Shown here piece by piece: positions 1-6,155 of a stretch of 7,060 nucleotides of DNA. Within the stretch, counting starts at the first letter, position 1, and each line of letters starts with the position of its first letter. The position numbers and the translations under genes were made by a program. The DNA lies in assembly GCA_021776015.1 (NCBI GenBank), contig JAJFGT010000242.1, positions 1 to 7,060 on the forward strand, written 5' to 3'. The notes under the pieces were generated by a model. That model worked only from the letters and a program-made list of their open reading frames with translations, did no database searches and was not told the DNA's origin. Source of the stretch: Alphaproteobacteria bacterium (lineage in GTDB: Bacteria > Pseudomonadota > Alphaproteobacteria > Micavibrionales > Micavibrionaceae).

Positions 1-13
1 AATACGTTTCGTA

Positions 14-49
14 TATATTTAATAAATAATTTATATTTAATAAATAATT
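14..49. repeat. Perfect 18-bp tandem repeat, two copies, downstream of lepA
   Basis: Positions 14-31 and 32-49 are identical (TATATTTAATAAATAATT twice). The tract is almost pure A/T and lies 22 nt beyond the lepA stop. I see no gene and no hairpin terminator in 1-70. A function, for example as a terminator substitute or an AT-rich promoter element for something to the left, is not supported by the sequence. Confidence 0.7.
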
Positions 50-70
50 TTGAAGAAAAATGATAAGAGG

Positions 71-1255
71 TTACTCATCGCCCATTTTGAGGGCGGCGAT
101 AAAGGCGGATTGAGGAATGTCCACATTCCCATATTGGCGCATTTTAGCTTTCCCTTTTTTCTGTTTATCGAGAAGTTTTTTCTTCCGAGAGATATCTCCT
201 CCGTAACATTTGGCGGTCACATCTTTGCGCAGAGCCGATAAGGTTTCTCGTGCGATGACTTTCCCTCCGATAGCGGCTTGGATCGCAATTTTAAACATCT
301 GGCGTGGGATAAGATCTTTGAGGCGTTCACAAAGTTGTCGCCCACGATTTTCAGCCTGAGAGCGATGGACGATCATAGCAAGGGCATCAACACTTTCTGC
401 ATTCACAAGGATGTTCATACGGACAAGATCTTCTGTTTTATAACCATCAATACTGTAATCAAAAGAGGCATAGCCTCGAGAAATAGATTTAAGACGATCA
501 TAGAAATCAAAGACCACTTCATTCAAAGGAAGGCGGTATTCGATCATCGCTCGATCGCCGACATAGGTTAAATTGATTTGCTCCCCACGGCGCTCTTCAC
601 ACAGATGGAGCAATCCGCCCAGATATTCATCAGGTGTAAGGATGGTGGCTTTGATCCATGGCTCTTGAATTTCTTTGATCTGCACAACATCGGGCATATC
701 AACAGGATTATAGAGTTCTTTGGTGGAGCCATCCGTCATATGAAGGATATAGACCACGCTCGGAGCTGTGGGAATAAGGTCGAGATCAAACTCACGCTCG
801 AGCCGTTCTTGAATGATCTCCATATGAAGAAGTCCTAAAAAGCCACAGCGAAATCCCATACCAAGTGCTTGAGAGCTTTCATTCTCATAAATAAGAGATG
901 CGTCGTTGAGAGCTAGTCGGGCAAGAGAATCTCTAAGTTTCTCATATTCTCCACTATCAATGGGAAAGAGAGAGCAAAAAACCATAGGGATAGAAGGTTT
1001 AAATCCTTCGAGAGGGGTATCACATTGATTTTTTTCATCTGTGATCGTGTCCCCAACCTTGGTTTCTGAAATCTCTTTAATACCTGCGGTAATAAATCCC
1101 ATTTCACCAGCACTCAGACAATCGAGGAGTACTTTTTTAGGCGTGAACATCCCCACACGGTCAACCTCACGTGTGGCTTTTGTGCCCATAAATCTTATTT
1201 TTTGACCTTTGCGCAAGGTGCCATCAATCACACGAACCAGAATAACAACGCCCAA
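71..1255 (-). CDS. lepA: LepA C-terminal fragment: domain II to the LepA-specific C-terminal domain
   Basis: This 394-codon open frame begins with the TTG directly after the TAA; in normal LepA that codon is the conserved Leu of LGVV. The domains in order are the EF-Tu-like beta-barrel (about 1-75, [14 protein letters not shown] and DRVGMFTPK), the EF-G III-like domain (about 90-165, with [20 protein letters not shown]), the EF-G V-like domain (about 195-285, [20 protein letters not shown]) and the LepA C-terminal domain (about 290-394, with [39 protein letters not shown] and the end [14 protein letters not shown]). No purine-rich ribosome site precedes the TTG, so independent initiation is unproven; TAATTG could allow weak reinitiation. 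Confidence 0.75.
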   Translation of the reverse strand: MGVVILVRVIDGTLRKGQKIRFMGTKATREVDRVGMFTPKKVLLDCLSAGEMGFITAGIKEISETKVGDTITDEKNQCDTPLEGFKPSIPMVFCSLFPIDSGEYEKLRDSLARLALNDASLIYENESSQALGMGFRCGFLGLLHMEIIQERLEREFDLDLIPTAPSVVYILHMTDGSTKELYNPVDMPDVVQIKEIQEPWIKATILTPDEYLGGLLHLCEERRGEQINLTYVGDRAMIEYRLPLNEVVFDFYDRLKSISRGYASFDYSIDGYKTEDLVRMNILVNAESVDALAMIVHRSQAENRGRQLCERLKDLIPRQMFKIAIQAAIGGKVIARETLSALRKDVTAKCYGGDISRKKKLLDKQKKGKAKMRQYGNVDIPQSAFIAALKMGDE

Positions 1256-1894
1256 TTAGGAATCATACCAACTATCGACAAGAAGGGCTTTAGTCGGAGC
1301 TTCAGGGTTACCTGTTTTTGGTGAAGGGAGACGGGTGACGATAGCTTCAAGGAGATCATCAATCCCAGCTCCTGTTTTTCCTGAAACAGGAAGAGCATCA
1401 TCTGCGGGAAGTCCAATCACATTTTCAATGGCCTCTTTCGCACGTTCAATATCGGCAGCAGGGAGATCAATTTTATTGATAACGGGAATAATTTCATGGT
1501 CATTCTCCATGGCCATATACACATTGGCAAGAGTTTGTGCTTCCACGCCTTGAGAGGCATCAACAACAAGGAGAGACCCTTCACAAGAAGCCAGAGATCG
1601 AGAGACCTCATAAGAAAAATCAACATGACCGGGGGTGTCCATGAGATTGAGTTGGTATTCAATGCCATCTTTGGCGGTATAGGCAAGGCGGACTGTTTGG
1701 GCTTTGATCGTAATGCCTCGCTCGCGTTCAATATCCATATTGTCGAGAACTTGCTCACTCATTTCTCGCTCTTCCAAGCCTCCACAGGTTTGGATTAGAC
1801 GATCGGCCAGTGTTGATTTTCCATGATCAATATGGGCGATGATCGCAAAGTTACGAATATGTTCAAGAGGTGTTGTTTTGGGTGTAGAGCTCAT
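1256..1894 (-). CDS. lepA: LepA N-terminal fragment: complete GTPase domain
   Basis: These 212 residues end at the in-frame TAA. They contain the whole G domain: P-loop AHIDHGKST (20-28), switch I with [12 protein letters not shown] (56-67), DTPGH (86-90), NKID (140-143) and the SGK motif (171-173). They close with the linker to domain II ([12 protein letters not shown]). If translated alone, the product would be a free GTPase domain lacking the four ribosome-contacting domains, so it is unlikely to act as EF4. It is listed separately so that the reading frame on each side of the stop is clear. Confidence 0.8.
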   Translation of the reverse strand: MSSTPKTTPLEHIRNFAIIAHIDHGKSTLADRLIQTCGGLEEREMSEQVLDNMDIERERGITIKAQTVRLAYTAKDGIEYQLNLMDTPGHVDFSYEVSRSLASCEGSLLVVDASQGVEAQTLANVYMAMENDHEIIPVINKIDLPAADIERAKEAIENVIGLPADDALPVSGKTGAGIDDLLEAIVTRLPSPKTGNPEAPTKALLVDSWYDS

Positions 1895-1962
1895 GGCACA
1901 AAGAGATATAGGGAAAGTCTTTAAAGATCAAGATATCTTAGAAGAAGGATAGATAATTTTCT

Positions 1963-3285
1963 CTAAAACCCTACGATCTTACTGGGAAGCCATGTCACGA
2001 TTTCTGGAATAGATAAGATCGTGATAAGGATAAAAATATGTATGAAGATAAAGGGGATGACTCCACGGAACATGTCTGAGAGTTTAATCTCAGGGGGTGC
2101 AATTCCTTTGAGATAGAAAATAGCAGGGGCAAGAGGAGGGGTGAGGTAACTTGTTTGAATAACAATTAAAAAGAGCACGCAAAACCAGATAGGGTCAAAG
2201 CCAAATCCTACAATGAGAGGCATAAAGATAGGAATAAAAATGAGAACAATGGAAATCCAATCAAGAAAAAACCCTGCTAAAAAGGCTAGCCCTAATACAA
2301 GGAGAAGAACGCCCCAACGGCCTAGGTAGGGTGTCTGTAAGACATCTTCAATGACCATAGCCCCACCTGACCCAATAAACACGCCTGCAAACATACTTCC
2401 ACCAAGGACGATCATCAAAATCATAGCTGTTATTTTAATTGTTCGGATTAAGACATCGTGTAAAACAGAGCGATTGAGGGTCTTGTGAAAAGCAGCAAGA
2501 AGAAATGATGCCAGAGCTCCAATGGCAGCAGCTTCTGTTGGAGATGCAATTCCAAAAATAATTGTCCCAAGAACACAAAAAATGAGCAGGACAGGAGGGA
2601 GTAATGCAAAAAAAGTTATATGCAGTTTTTCTCTCATTGTTTTAATTTCACTTTCTTCACCAGCGATACAGGCTGGCGCCTTTTCGGGATGTCTCAAGGC
2701 AATGAAAATAATATAAAGGAGATAACAGGCAGATATTAAAAGCCCTGGTATAATCATGCCAGCGAATAAATCTCCTACAGAAACATCAGCGACAGGTCCC
2801 AAAATAATAACTGTGATAGAGGGAGGGATGATCGTTCCTAGAGATCCTCCTGCACAGATTGTCCCTGAGATTAGTTTCTTATCATAGCCATAGCGGAGCA
2901 TGATAGGAATGGCAAGCAATCCCACAACGGCTTCTGTGGCACCGACAACACCCGCAGAGGCTGCAAAAATAATGCAAAGAAGCATTGTGCTAATGCTCAA
3001 ACCACCAGGGAGATGTTTTGTCCAAAGATTGATAGCGTCAAAGAGTTTGGCCGCAATGCCTGCACGTTCCAACATGGCACCCATAAAAACAAAGAGGGGA
3101 ATAGCAGCTAAAATAAAATTACTGGAGACCGAGTCAACTTTCTCAATAAACTGAAAGATAACAGAATCGCCAAAGGTCATGAATCCAAAAATTAAGGCCA
3201 CGCCCATCATTGAAAAGGCAACATGAAAACCCATCATGATGATTGCAATTAAAACAGGAAACATGAGGAGGGCAAAATATTCCAT
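1963..3285 (-). CDS. dctM: TRAP transporter large permease subunit DctM (FcbT3/TakM type)
   Basis: This 440-aa polytopic inner-membrane protein is the sodium-driven transport subunit of the TRAP system, a member of the ion transporter superfamily with two inverted structural repeats. The visible family motifs are IPLFVFMGAMLERAGIA (62-78), the AASAGVVGATEAVVG stretch (108-122), AGGSLGTIIPPS (145-156) of the first substrate-site hairpin, GIASPTEAAAIGA (245-257), FLDWISIVLIFIP (340-352) and TSYLTPPLAPAIFYLKG (378-394) of the second hairpin. The charged stretch at about 200-222 (RHPEKAP...EESEIKTMREK) is a likely cytoplasmic loop between the halves. It starts 2 nt after the dctQ stop with only a weak GGA as ribosome site, which suggests coupling. 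Length is normal for the COG4664 group. With only one DctM here, both DctP copies presumably feed it. Confidence 0.94.
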   Translation of the reverse strand: MEYFALLMFPVLIAIIMMGFHVAFSMMGVALIFGFMTFGDSVIFQFIEKVDSVSSNFILAAIPLFVFMGAMLERAGIAAKLFDAINLWTKHLPGGLSISTMLLCIIFAASAGVVGATEAVVGLLAIPIMLRYGYDKKLISGTICAGGSLGTIIPPSITVIILGPVADVSVGDLFAGMIIPGLLISACYLLYIIFIALRHPEKAPACIAGEESEIKTMREKLHITFFALLPPVLLIFCVLGTIIFGIASPTEAAAIGALASFLLAAFHKTLNRSVLHDVLIRTIKITAMILMIVLGGSMFAGVFIGSGGAMVIEDVLQTPYLGRWGVLLLVLGLAFLAGFFLDWISIVLIFIPIFMPLIVGFGFDPIWFCVLFLIVIQTSYLTPPLAPAIFYLKGIAPPEIKLSDMFRGVIPFIFIHIFILITILSIPEIVTWLPSKIVGF

Positions 3286-3287
3286 GA

Positions 3288-3827
3288 TTACATCCGAATA
3301 CGTTCTTTTTCAGGGCGATCTATAACAGGCTTTCCCACTAGGATGGCGATGAATTTAATAAGTTCAGCGGTTGCTTGGAGGGCTAAGAGTGTAAATCCAA
3401 TAGCAATGGTCGTTCGAAAAGGCCAGACAGGAGGGTTCCACGCAGATTGCCCCGTTCTTTCACCGCTCATATAAGCCTCAAAGGCATAAAGACAAAGAGC
3501 ATGTGTTAGCAACCATATAATGGGTAAGAATAAAAAGAGATATCCAATGATCGTAATCAAAGCTTGTGTCTTTTCACTAAATCGATCATAGAAAATATCA
3601 ATGCGTATATGGGCGCGTTCTCGTAGAGTATAGGCCATCCCCAGAGCAAAACAGGTGCCTGTAACCATGGTGGCTAGCTCGTAAGCCCAGATGGTAGGAC
3701 TATTGAGTACATAGCGAGCAAAGACCTCATAAACAGTAAAAAGGATCAGAGGCAGAATTAAAAAAGCAGCGAGCAATCCAGCTGCGCCAGTTGCTTTTTC
3801 AATAAGAAAAACAAATTTTTTAAACAT
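3288..3827 (-). CDS. dctQ: TRAP transporter small permease subunit DctQ (FcbT2/TakQ type)
   Basis: This 179-aa inner-membrane protein has the four-helix layout of DctQ: hydrophobic segments at about 15-36, 49-69, 89-112 and 138-165. Family motifs are visible. After helix 1 comes YEVFARYVLNSPTIWAYELA (33-52), then RAHIRIDIFYDRFS (71-84) in the loop between helices 2 and 3, and TGQSAWNPPVWPFR (125-138) before helix 4. The last motif is typical of the group that travels with COG4663 receptors. DctQ packs against DctM and forms part of the docking surface for the receptor. The gene starts 7 nt after dctP copy A and ends 2 nt before dctM, so the three are one transcript. It has normal length and no interruption. 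Confidence 0.93.
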   Translation of the reverse strand: MFKKFVFLIEKATGAAGLLAAFLILPLILFTVYEVFARYVLNSPTIWAYELATMVTGTCFALGMAYTLRERAHIRIDIFYDRFSEKTQALITIIGYLFLFLPIIWLLTHALCLYAFEAYMSGERTGQSAWNPPVWPFRTTIAIGFTLLALQATAELIKFIAILVGKPVIDRPEKERIRM

Positions 3828-3832
3828 CTATA

Positions 3833-3836
3833 CCCT
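3833..3836 (-). promoter_or_regulatory. Ribosome binding site of dctQ overlapping the dctP stop
   Basis: AGGG on the minus strand shares its first two bases with the TAG stop of dctP copy A and lies 5 nt before the dctQ ATG. The overlap suggests translational coupling of receptor and permease. Confidence 0.55.
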
Positions 3837-4893
3837 ATCGAACATTCCGATATGATTCTCCACTTTCCCAAAGGGTTTGGAAGTCTCTTTGATGTTTCAA
3901 TACTTTAGCAAACCCCTCATTTTTAGTGGAAACCGTATCTCCCCATTTTTGAGCATGGCGTTTTGCTTCTGCTTTGACAGTGTCATCCAGTTCAATAATT
4001 TCATTTTTATTGTCCCTAAATGTTTGCATCGCATGCATATCATTATAACCAACAGAGACCCAATTCTCAAATGATGAGAGTTTTGCAGCAATTTCAACCA
4101 TCAATTGATCATGTTTGGAAAGCTTATCCCATGCCTCTTGATTAATGAGAACTTCTATAACTGTTGTTGGCTGATGAAGACCTGGAATAATAACATAAGG
4201 AGCAATTTTATGGAATCCCATAGGAAGGTTCGCTGCTGGACTTGCCCATTCTGTAGCATCAACAACACCACGCTCTAACATTTGGTAGACTTCCGATCCT
4301 GCGGATGTAACAGGAGATGCCCCCAAGTTTTTAGAGATTTCAAGCCATGATCCTGAAGTCCGTATTTTTAATCCCTTCAAATCATCAAGCGTTCTGACTG
4401 GTTTTTGAGAATGTAAAAAGACCTCTGTAGGTGCAACGCCTACAGGAAAGACATGAAGATTGAATTTTTCTTTCCGAAACTCTTGGTATAGTTCTTTTCC
4501 ACCAGCTTCATAGAGCCAGTGAAAAGTTTGTTCTGCATCCATTCCACCTGCCCAGCCTCCAAATAAAACAGCTGTCTTGTCTTTTCCCCAGTCATATCCT
4601 GGCCATGTATGTCCAATTTCGGCCACACCATTAGAAACAGTTTCTGAAACTTTAAGAGCATTTCCCAATGCCCCCCCAGGGAAAACTTTAATATCAACAC
4701 GCCCGTTGGTTGTTTGTTTTACGCGGTCTGCAAAAGATTTAGCTTGTTCAAAGTACGTTCCTCCAGACCAGCTTGTTGCCATTTTCCATTTATGAATAGT
4801 CTGTGCCTCCTGTGCTGTCTCTTGAGCAAAGCTTGAGGAGAAAGGCATAAGAGTGAAAGAAAGGATAACTAAAGACAAGATACGACAGTTCAT
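3835..4893 (-). CDS. dctP: TRAP transporter solute-binding protein DctP, copy A (TakP/FcbT1 type)
   Basis: This 352-aa secreted receptor is the one physically linked to the permease genes: its TAG stop lies 7 nt before dctQ. The signal peptide spans residues 1-23 (MNCR start, hydrophobic core, cleavage likely after SFA). Mature motifs are HKWKMATSW (34-42), GRVDIKVFPGG (64-74), the VSNGVAEIGHTWPGYDWG segment (86-103), LDDLKGLKIRT (169-179) with the conserved Arg178, VDATEW (211-216) and IPGLHQPTTV (236-245). In TakP-type receptors of known structure, the Glu-Trp pair of the DA-x-EW motif lies at the ligand and cation site. It is intact here, which suggests copy A keeps the ancestral specificity. 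Differences from copy B cluster at residues 43-52, where the entry loop to the ligand is expected, and in the last quarter. The substrate is unknown. Confidence 0.93.
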   Translation of the reverse strand: MNCRILSLVILSFTLMPFSSSFAQETAQEAQTIHKWKMATSWSGGTYFEQAKSFADRVKQTTNGRVDIKVFPGGALGNALKVSETVSNGVAEIGHTWPGYDWGKDKTAVLFGGWAGGMDAEQTFHWLYEAGGKELYQEFRKEKFNLHVFPVGVAPTEVFLHSQKPVRTLDDLKGLKIRTSGSWLEISKNLGASPVTSAGSEVYQMLERGVVDATEWASPAANLPMGFHKIAPYVIIPGLHQPTTVIEVLINQEAWDKLSKHDQLMVEIAAKLSSFENWVSVGYNDMHAMQTFRDNKNEIIELDDTVKAEAKRHAQKWGDTVSTKNEGFAKVLKHQRDFQTLWESGESYRNVR

Positions 4894-4901
4894 AATGCTG
4901 T

Positions 4902-4907
4902 TCCTTT
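4902..4907 (-). promoter_or_regulatory. Ribosome binding site of dctP copy A
   Basis: AAAGGA on the minus strand lies 8 nt before the ATG at 4893, the same spacing as in copy B. It argues against the upstream in-frame ATG at 4935, which would put 14 extra residues ahead of the signal peptide. Confidence 0.75.
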
Positions 4908-4926
4908 TGATAAAAATTCTAGATTG

Positions 4927-4950
4927 CCTGCACACTAGAATAAATTGAAT
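4927..4950 (-). promoter_or_regulatory. Conserved leader block upstream of dctP copy A (putative promoter)
   Basis: This is the second copy of the 24-nt block at 6093-6116. It contains the same possible -10 element TATTCT (4942-4937) on the minus strand and lies 33 nt before the ATG. It would allow dctP copy A, dctQ and dctM to be transcribed independently of the flagellar genes and copy B. No consensus -35 box is visible. The surrounding leader, 5001-4894, holds no gene. Confidence 0.4.
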
Positions 4951-4984
4951 GTTTTTTAAAGATCTTTTAAGTGAGAGGAAGAGA

Positions 4985-4998
4985 GTTGTTAAATTTTT
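4985..4998 (-). other. Remnant of the fliJ 3' end at the duplication junction
   Basis: These 14 nt are identical to 6152-6165, which contain the last two codons and stop of fliJ (AAA ATT TAA) plus 4 nt. Here they follow the stop of dctP copy B with no fliJ in front. Identity stops at once on the fliJ side, so this marks one end of the duplicated segment. A chance match is possible for so short and AT-rich a piece, but it sits at exactly the position that continues the homologous leader. Confidence 0.6.
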
Positions 4999-5001
4999 AA
5001 T

Positions 5002-6060
5002 CTAACGAACATTCCGATATGATTCACCACTTTCCCACAGGGTTTGGAAATCTCTCTGGTGTTTTAATACTTTGGCAAACCAGTCATTTTCATTGGCAAC
5101 CTTATTTCCCCATTCTCGAGCATGGTGTTTTGCCTCTGCCTTGACAGTGTCATCCAGTTCAATAATTTCATTTTTATTATCTCTAAATGCTTGCATAGCA
5201 TGCAGATCGTCATAACCAATGTGGGTCCAGTATTCGAACGATGCAAGTTTTGCAGCAATTTCAATCATTAATTGATCATGCTTGGAAAGCCTGTCCCATG
5301 CCTCCTGATTAATCACGACCTCCATGACAGTCGTTGGTTGGTGAAGACCCGGAATAATAACATAAGGGGCGGTTTTATGAAATCCTAGAGGAAGGTTAAC
5401 TGAGGGACTTGCTCCTTCAGCAGCATCAATAACTCCCCGTTCTAACATTTGATAAATTTCTGACGCTGCCGATGTCACAGGTGAGGCCCCTAAGTTTTTA
5501 GAGATTTCAAGCCACGCTCCAGTTGTTCGTATTTTTAGTCCCTTCAAATCATCAAGTGTTCTGACGGGTTTTTGAGAATGTAAAAAAACTTCTGTAGGTG
5601 CAACACCAACAGCAAAGACATGAAGATTGAATTTTTCTTTCCTAAACTCTTGATGTAATTCTTGCCCACCGGCTTCATAGAGCCAATGAAATGTTTGTTC
5701 TGCATCCATTCCACCAGCCCAGCCTCCAAATAAAACTACGGTTTTGTCTTTTCCCCAATCATATCCTGGCCATGTATGTCCAATCTCAGCAACACCATTG
5801 GAGACAGTTTCTGTGACCTTAAGGGGGTTTCCTAATCCTCCTCCTGGGAAAACTTTAATATCAACGCGCCCATCCGTGGTGTGTCTCACATGGTCTGCAA
5901 AGGATTGGGCGCCTTTCAACATGTTTCCTCCAGGCCAGCTTGTTGTCATTTTCCATTTATGAACAGTTTGTGTCTCCTGTGAAATCTCTTGAGCAAAGCT
6001 TGCGGAGAGAGGGATAAGAGTAAGAGAGAGGATAAATAAAGAGAATATACGACAGTTCAT
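5002..6060 (-). CDS. dctP: TRAP transporter solute-binding protein DctP, copy B (TakP/FcbT1 type)
   Basis: This 352-aa periplasmic receptor captures an organic anion and delivers it to the DctQ-DctM permease. Residues 1-23 form a Sec signal peptide (basic start MNCR, hydrophobic core, likely cleavage after SFA before QE). The mature protein shows the COG4663 pattern: HKWKM-TSW at the first strand, GRVDIKVFPGG, the ETVSNGVAEIGHTWPGY segment, the LDDLKGLKIRT segment whose Arg178 matches the carboxylate-binding arginine of TRAP receptors, and PGLHQPTTV. Oddly, the DA-x-EW motif after the hinge reads DAAEG here, with Gly216 replacing the Trp found in copy A. Copy B is about 82% identical to copy A (62 differences counted by hand over 352 positions). 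It lies first, behind fliJ and its own leader, and has no permease gene directly after it. The ligand cannot be deduced; 2-oxo acids, aromatic acids and other carboxylates are known for the family. Confidence 0.92.
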   Translation of the reverse strand: MNCRIFSLFILSLTLIPLSASFAQEISQETQTVHKWKMTTSWPGGNMLKGAQSFADHVRHTTDGRVDIKVFPGGGLGNPLKVTETVSNGVAEIGHTWPGYDWGKDKTVVLFGGWAGGMDAEQTFHWLYEAGGQELHQEFRKEKFNLHVFAVGVAPTEVFLHSQKPVRTLDDLKGLKIRTTGAWLEISKNLGASPVTSAASEIYQMLERGVIDAAEGASPSVNLPLGFHKTAPYVIIPGLHQPTTVMEVVINQEAWDRLSKHDQLMIEIAAKLASFEYWTHIGYDDLHAMQAFRDNKNEIIELDDTVKAEAKHHAREWGNKVANENDWFAKVLKHQRDFQTLWESGESYRNVR

Positions 6061-6068
6061 AGTACTGT

Positions 6069-6074
6069 TCCTTT
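6069..6074 (-). promoter_or_regulatory. Ribosome binding site of dctP copy B
   Basis: AAAGGA on the minus strand lies 8 nt before the ATG at 6060. It decides the start: an in-frame ATG at 6099 would add 13 residues in front of the signal peptide, lacks such a site and lies inside the conserved leader block. The arrangement is identical in copy A. Confidence 0.75.
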
Positions 6075-6092
6075 TGATAAAATTATGGATTT

Positions 6093-6116
6093 CCTGCACA
6101 CTAGAATAAATTGAAT
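6093..6116 (-). promoter_or_regulatory. Conserved leader block upstream of dctP copy B (putative promoter)
   Basis: This 24-nt block is identical to the one at 4927-4950, although the flanking leader sequence has diverged. Read on the minus strand it contains TATTCT (6108-6103), a possible -10 element; I see no convincing -35 box at 16-18 nt spacing. It lies 32 nt upstream of the ATG, so it could instead act in the 5' untranslated RNA. The whole leader, 6155-6061, contains no gene. Confidence 0.4.
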
Positions 6117-6155
6117 AGTTTTTAAATGTTTTCTAGGTGAGAAGACAAAGGGTTG

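Larger units (their letters stand above)
71..1894 (-). pseudogene. lepA: lepA (elongation factor 4) interrupted by an in-frame TAA
   Basis: Read through, this is a 607-codon LepA/EF4, the ribosome-associated translational GTPase; the usual length is about 600 residues. The only lesion is a TAA at 1258-1256 (codon 213), in frame with both sides. The conserved family sequence across this point is DSW-F/Y-D-x-Y-LGVV; here it reads DSWYDS, stop, LGVV, so TAA stands exactly where Tyr (TAT or TAC) is expected. One base change would restore the gene. All five GTPase motifs before it and every later domain are intact, and no other stop or frameshift is present. This suggests a very recent mutation, a sequencing error, or expression as two pieces. 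The ATG at 1894 has no clear Shine-Dalgarno site, but [20 protein letters not shown] is a normal LepA start. It follows dctM by 68 nt. Confidence 0.75.

Noticed and set aside
50..838. Plus-strand open frames opposite lepA (50-241, 278-571, 578-838)
   Set aside because: They lie fully or almost fully antisense to conserved lepA sequence, have no family resemblance or ribosome sites, and are shadows of the real frame.
1228..1262. Programmed frameshift in lepA
   Set aside because: The N-terminal and C-terminal halves are in the same frame, separated only by the TAA codon. There is no slippery run at the break, and no change of frame is needed.
71..1894. Alternative genetic code with TAA read as Tyr
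   Set aside because: TAA ends lepA, fliI, fliJ and dctQ at the normal protein ends, and all other Tyr positions use TAT or TAC. One TAA in one gene does not support recoding.
1895..1962. Promoter for lepA in the 68-nt gap (TTGATC, 15 nt, TATATC on the minus strand)
   Set aside because: The spacing is short and the start site would fall almost on the ATG. The match is too weak in AT-rich DNA to list as a feature.
3877..4795. Plus-strand open frames opposite dctP copy A, and the matching one at 5744-5962
   Set aside because: They look alike in both copies only because the dctP genes are homologous. They have no recognisable domains and run antisense to a clear secreted receptor.
4894..4935. 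Upstream ATG (4935) as the start of dctP copy A, and likewise 6099 for copy B
   Set aside because: These would place 13-14 polar residues ahead of the signal peptide. The ATGs at 4893 and 6060 have an AAAGGA site at 8 nt, and the upstream stretch belongs to the non-coding conserved leader.
4956..4968. Palindrome AAAGATCTTT downstream of dctP copy B as a terminator
   Set aside because: The 10-bp palindrome leaves no loop and almost no G/C pairs, and it is not conserved in the sister leader. It would not form a stable hairpin.
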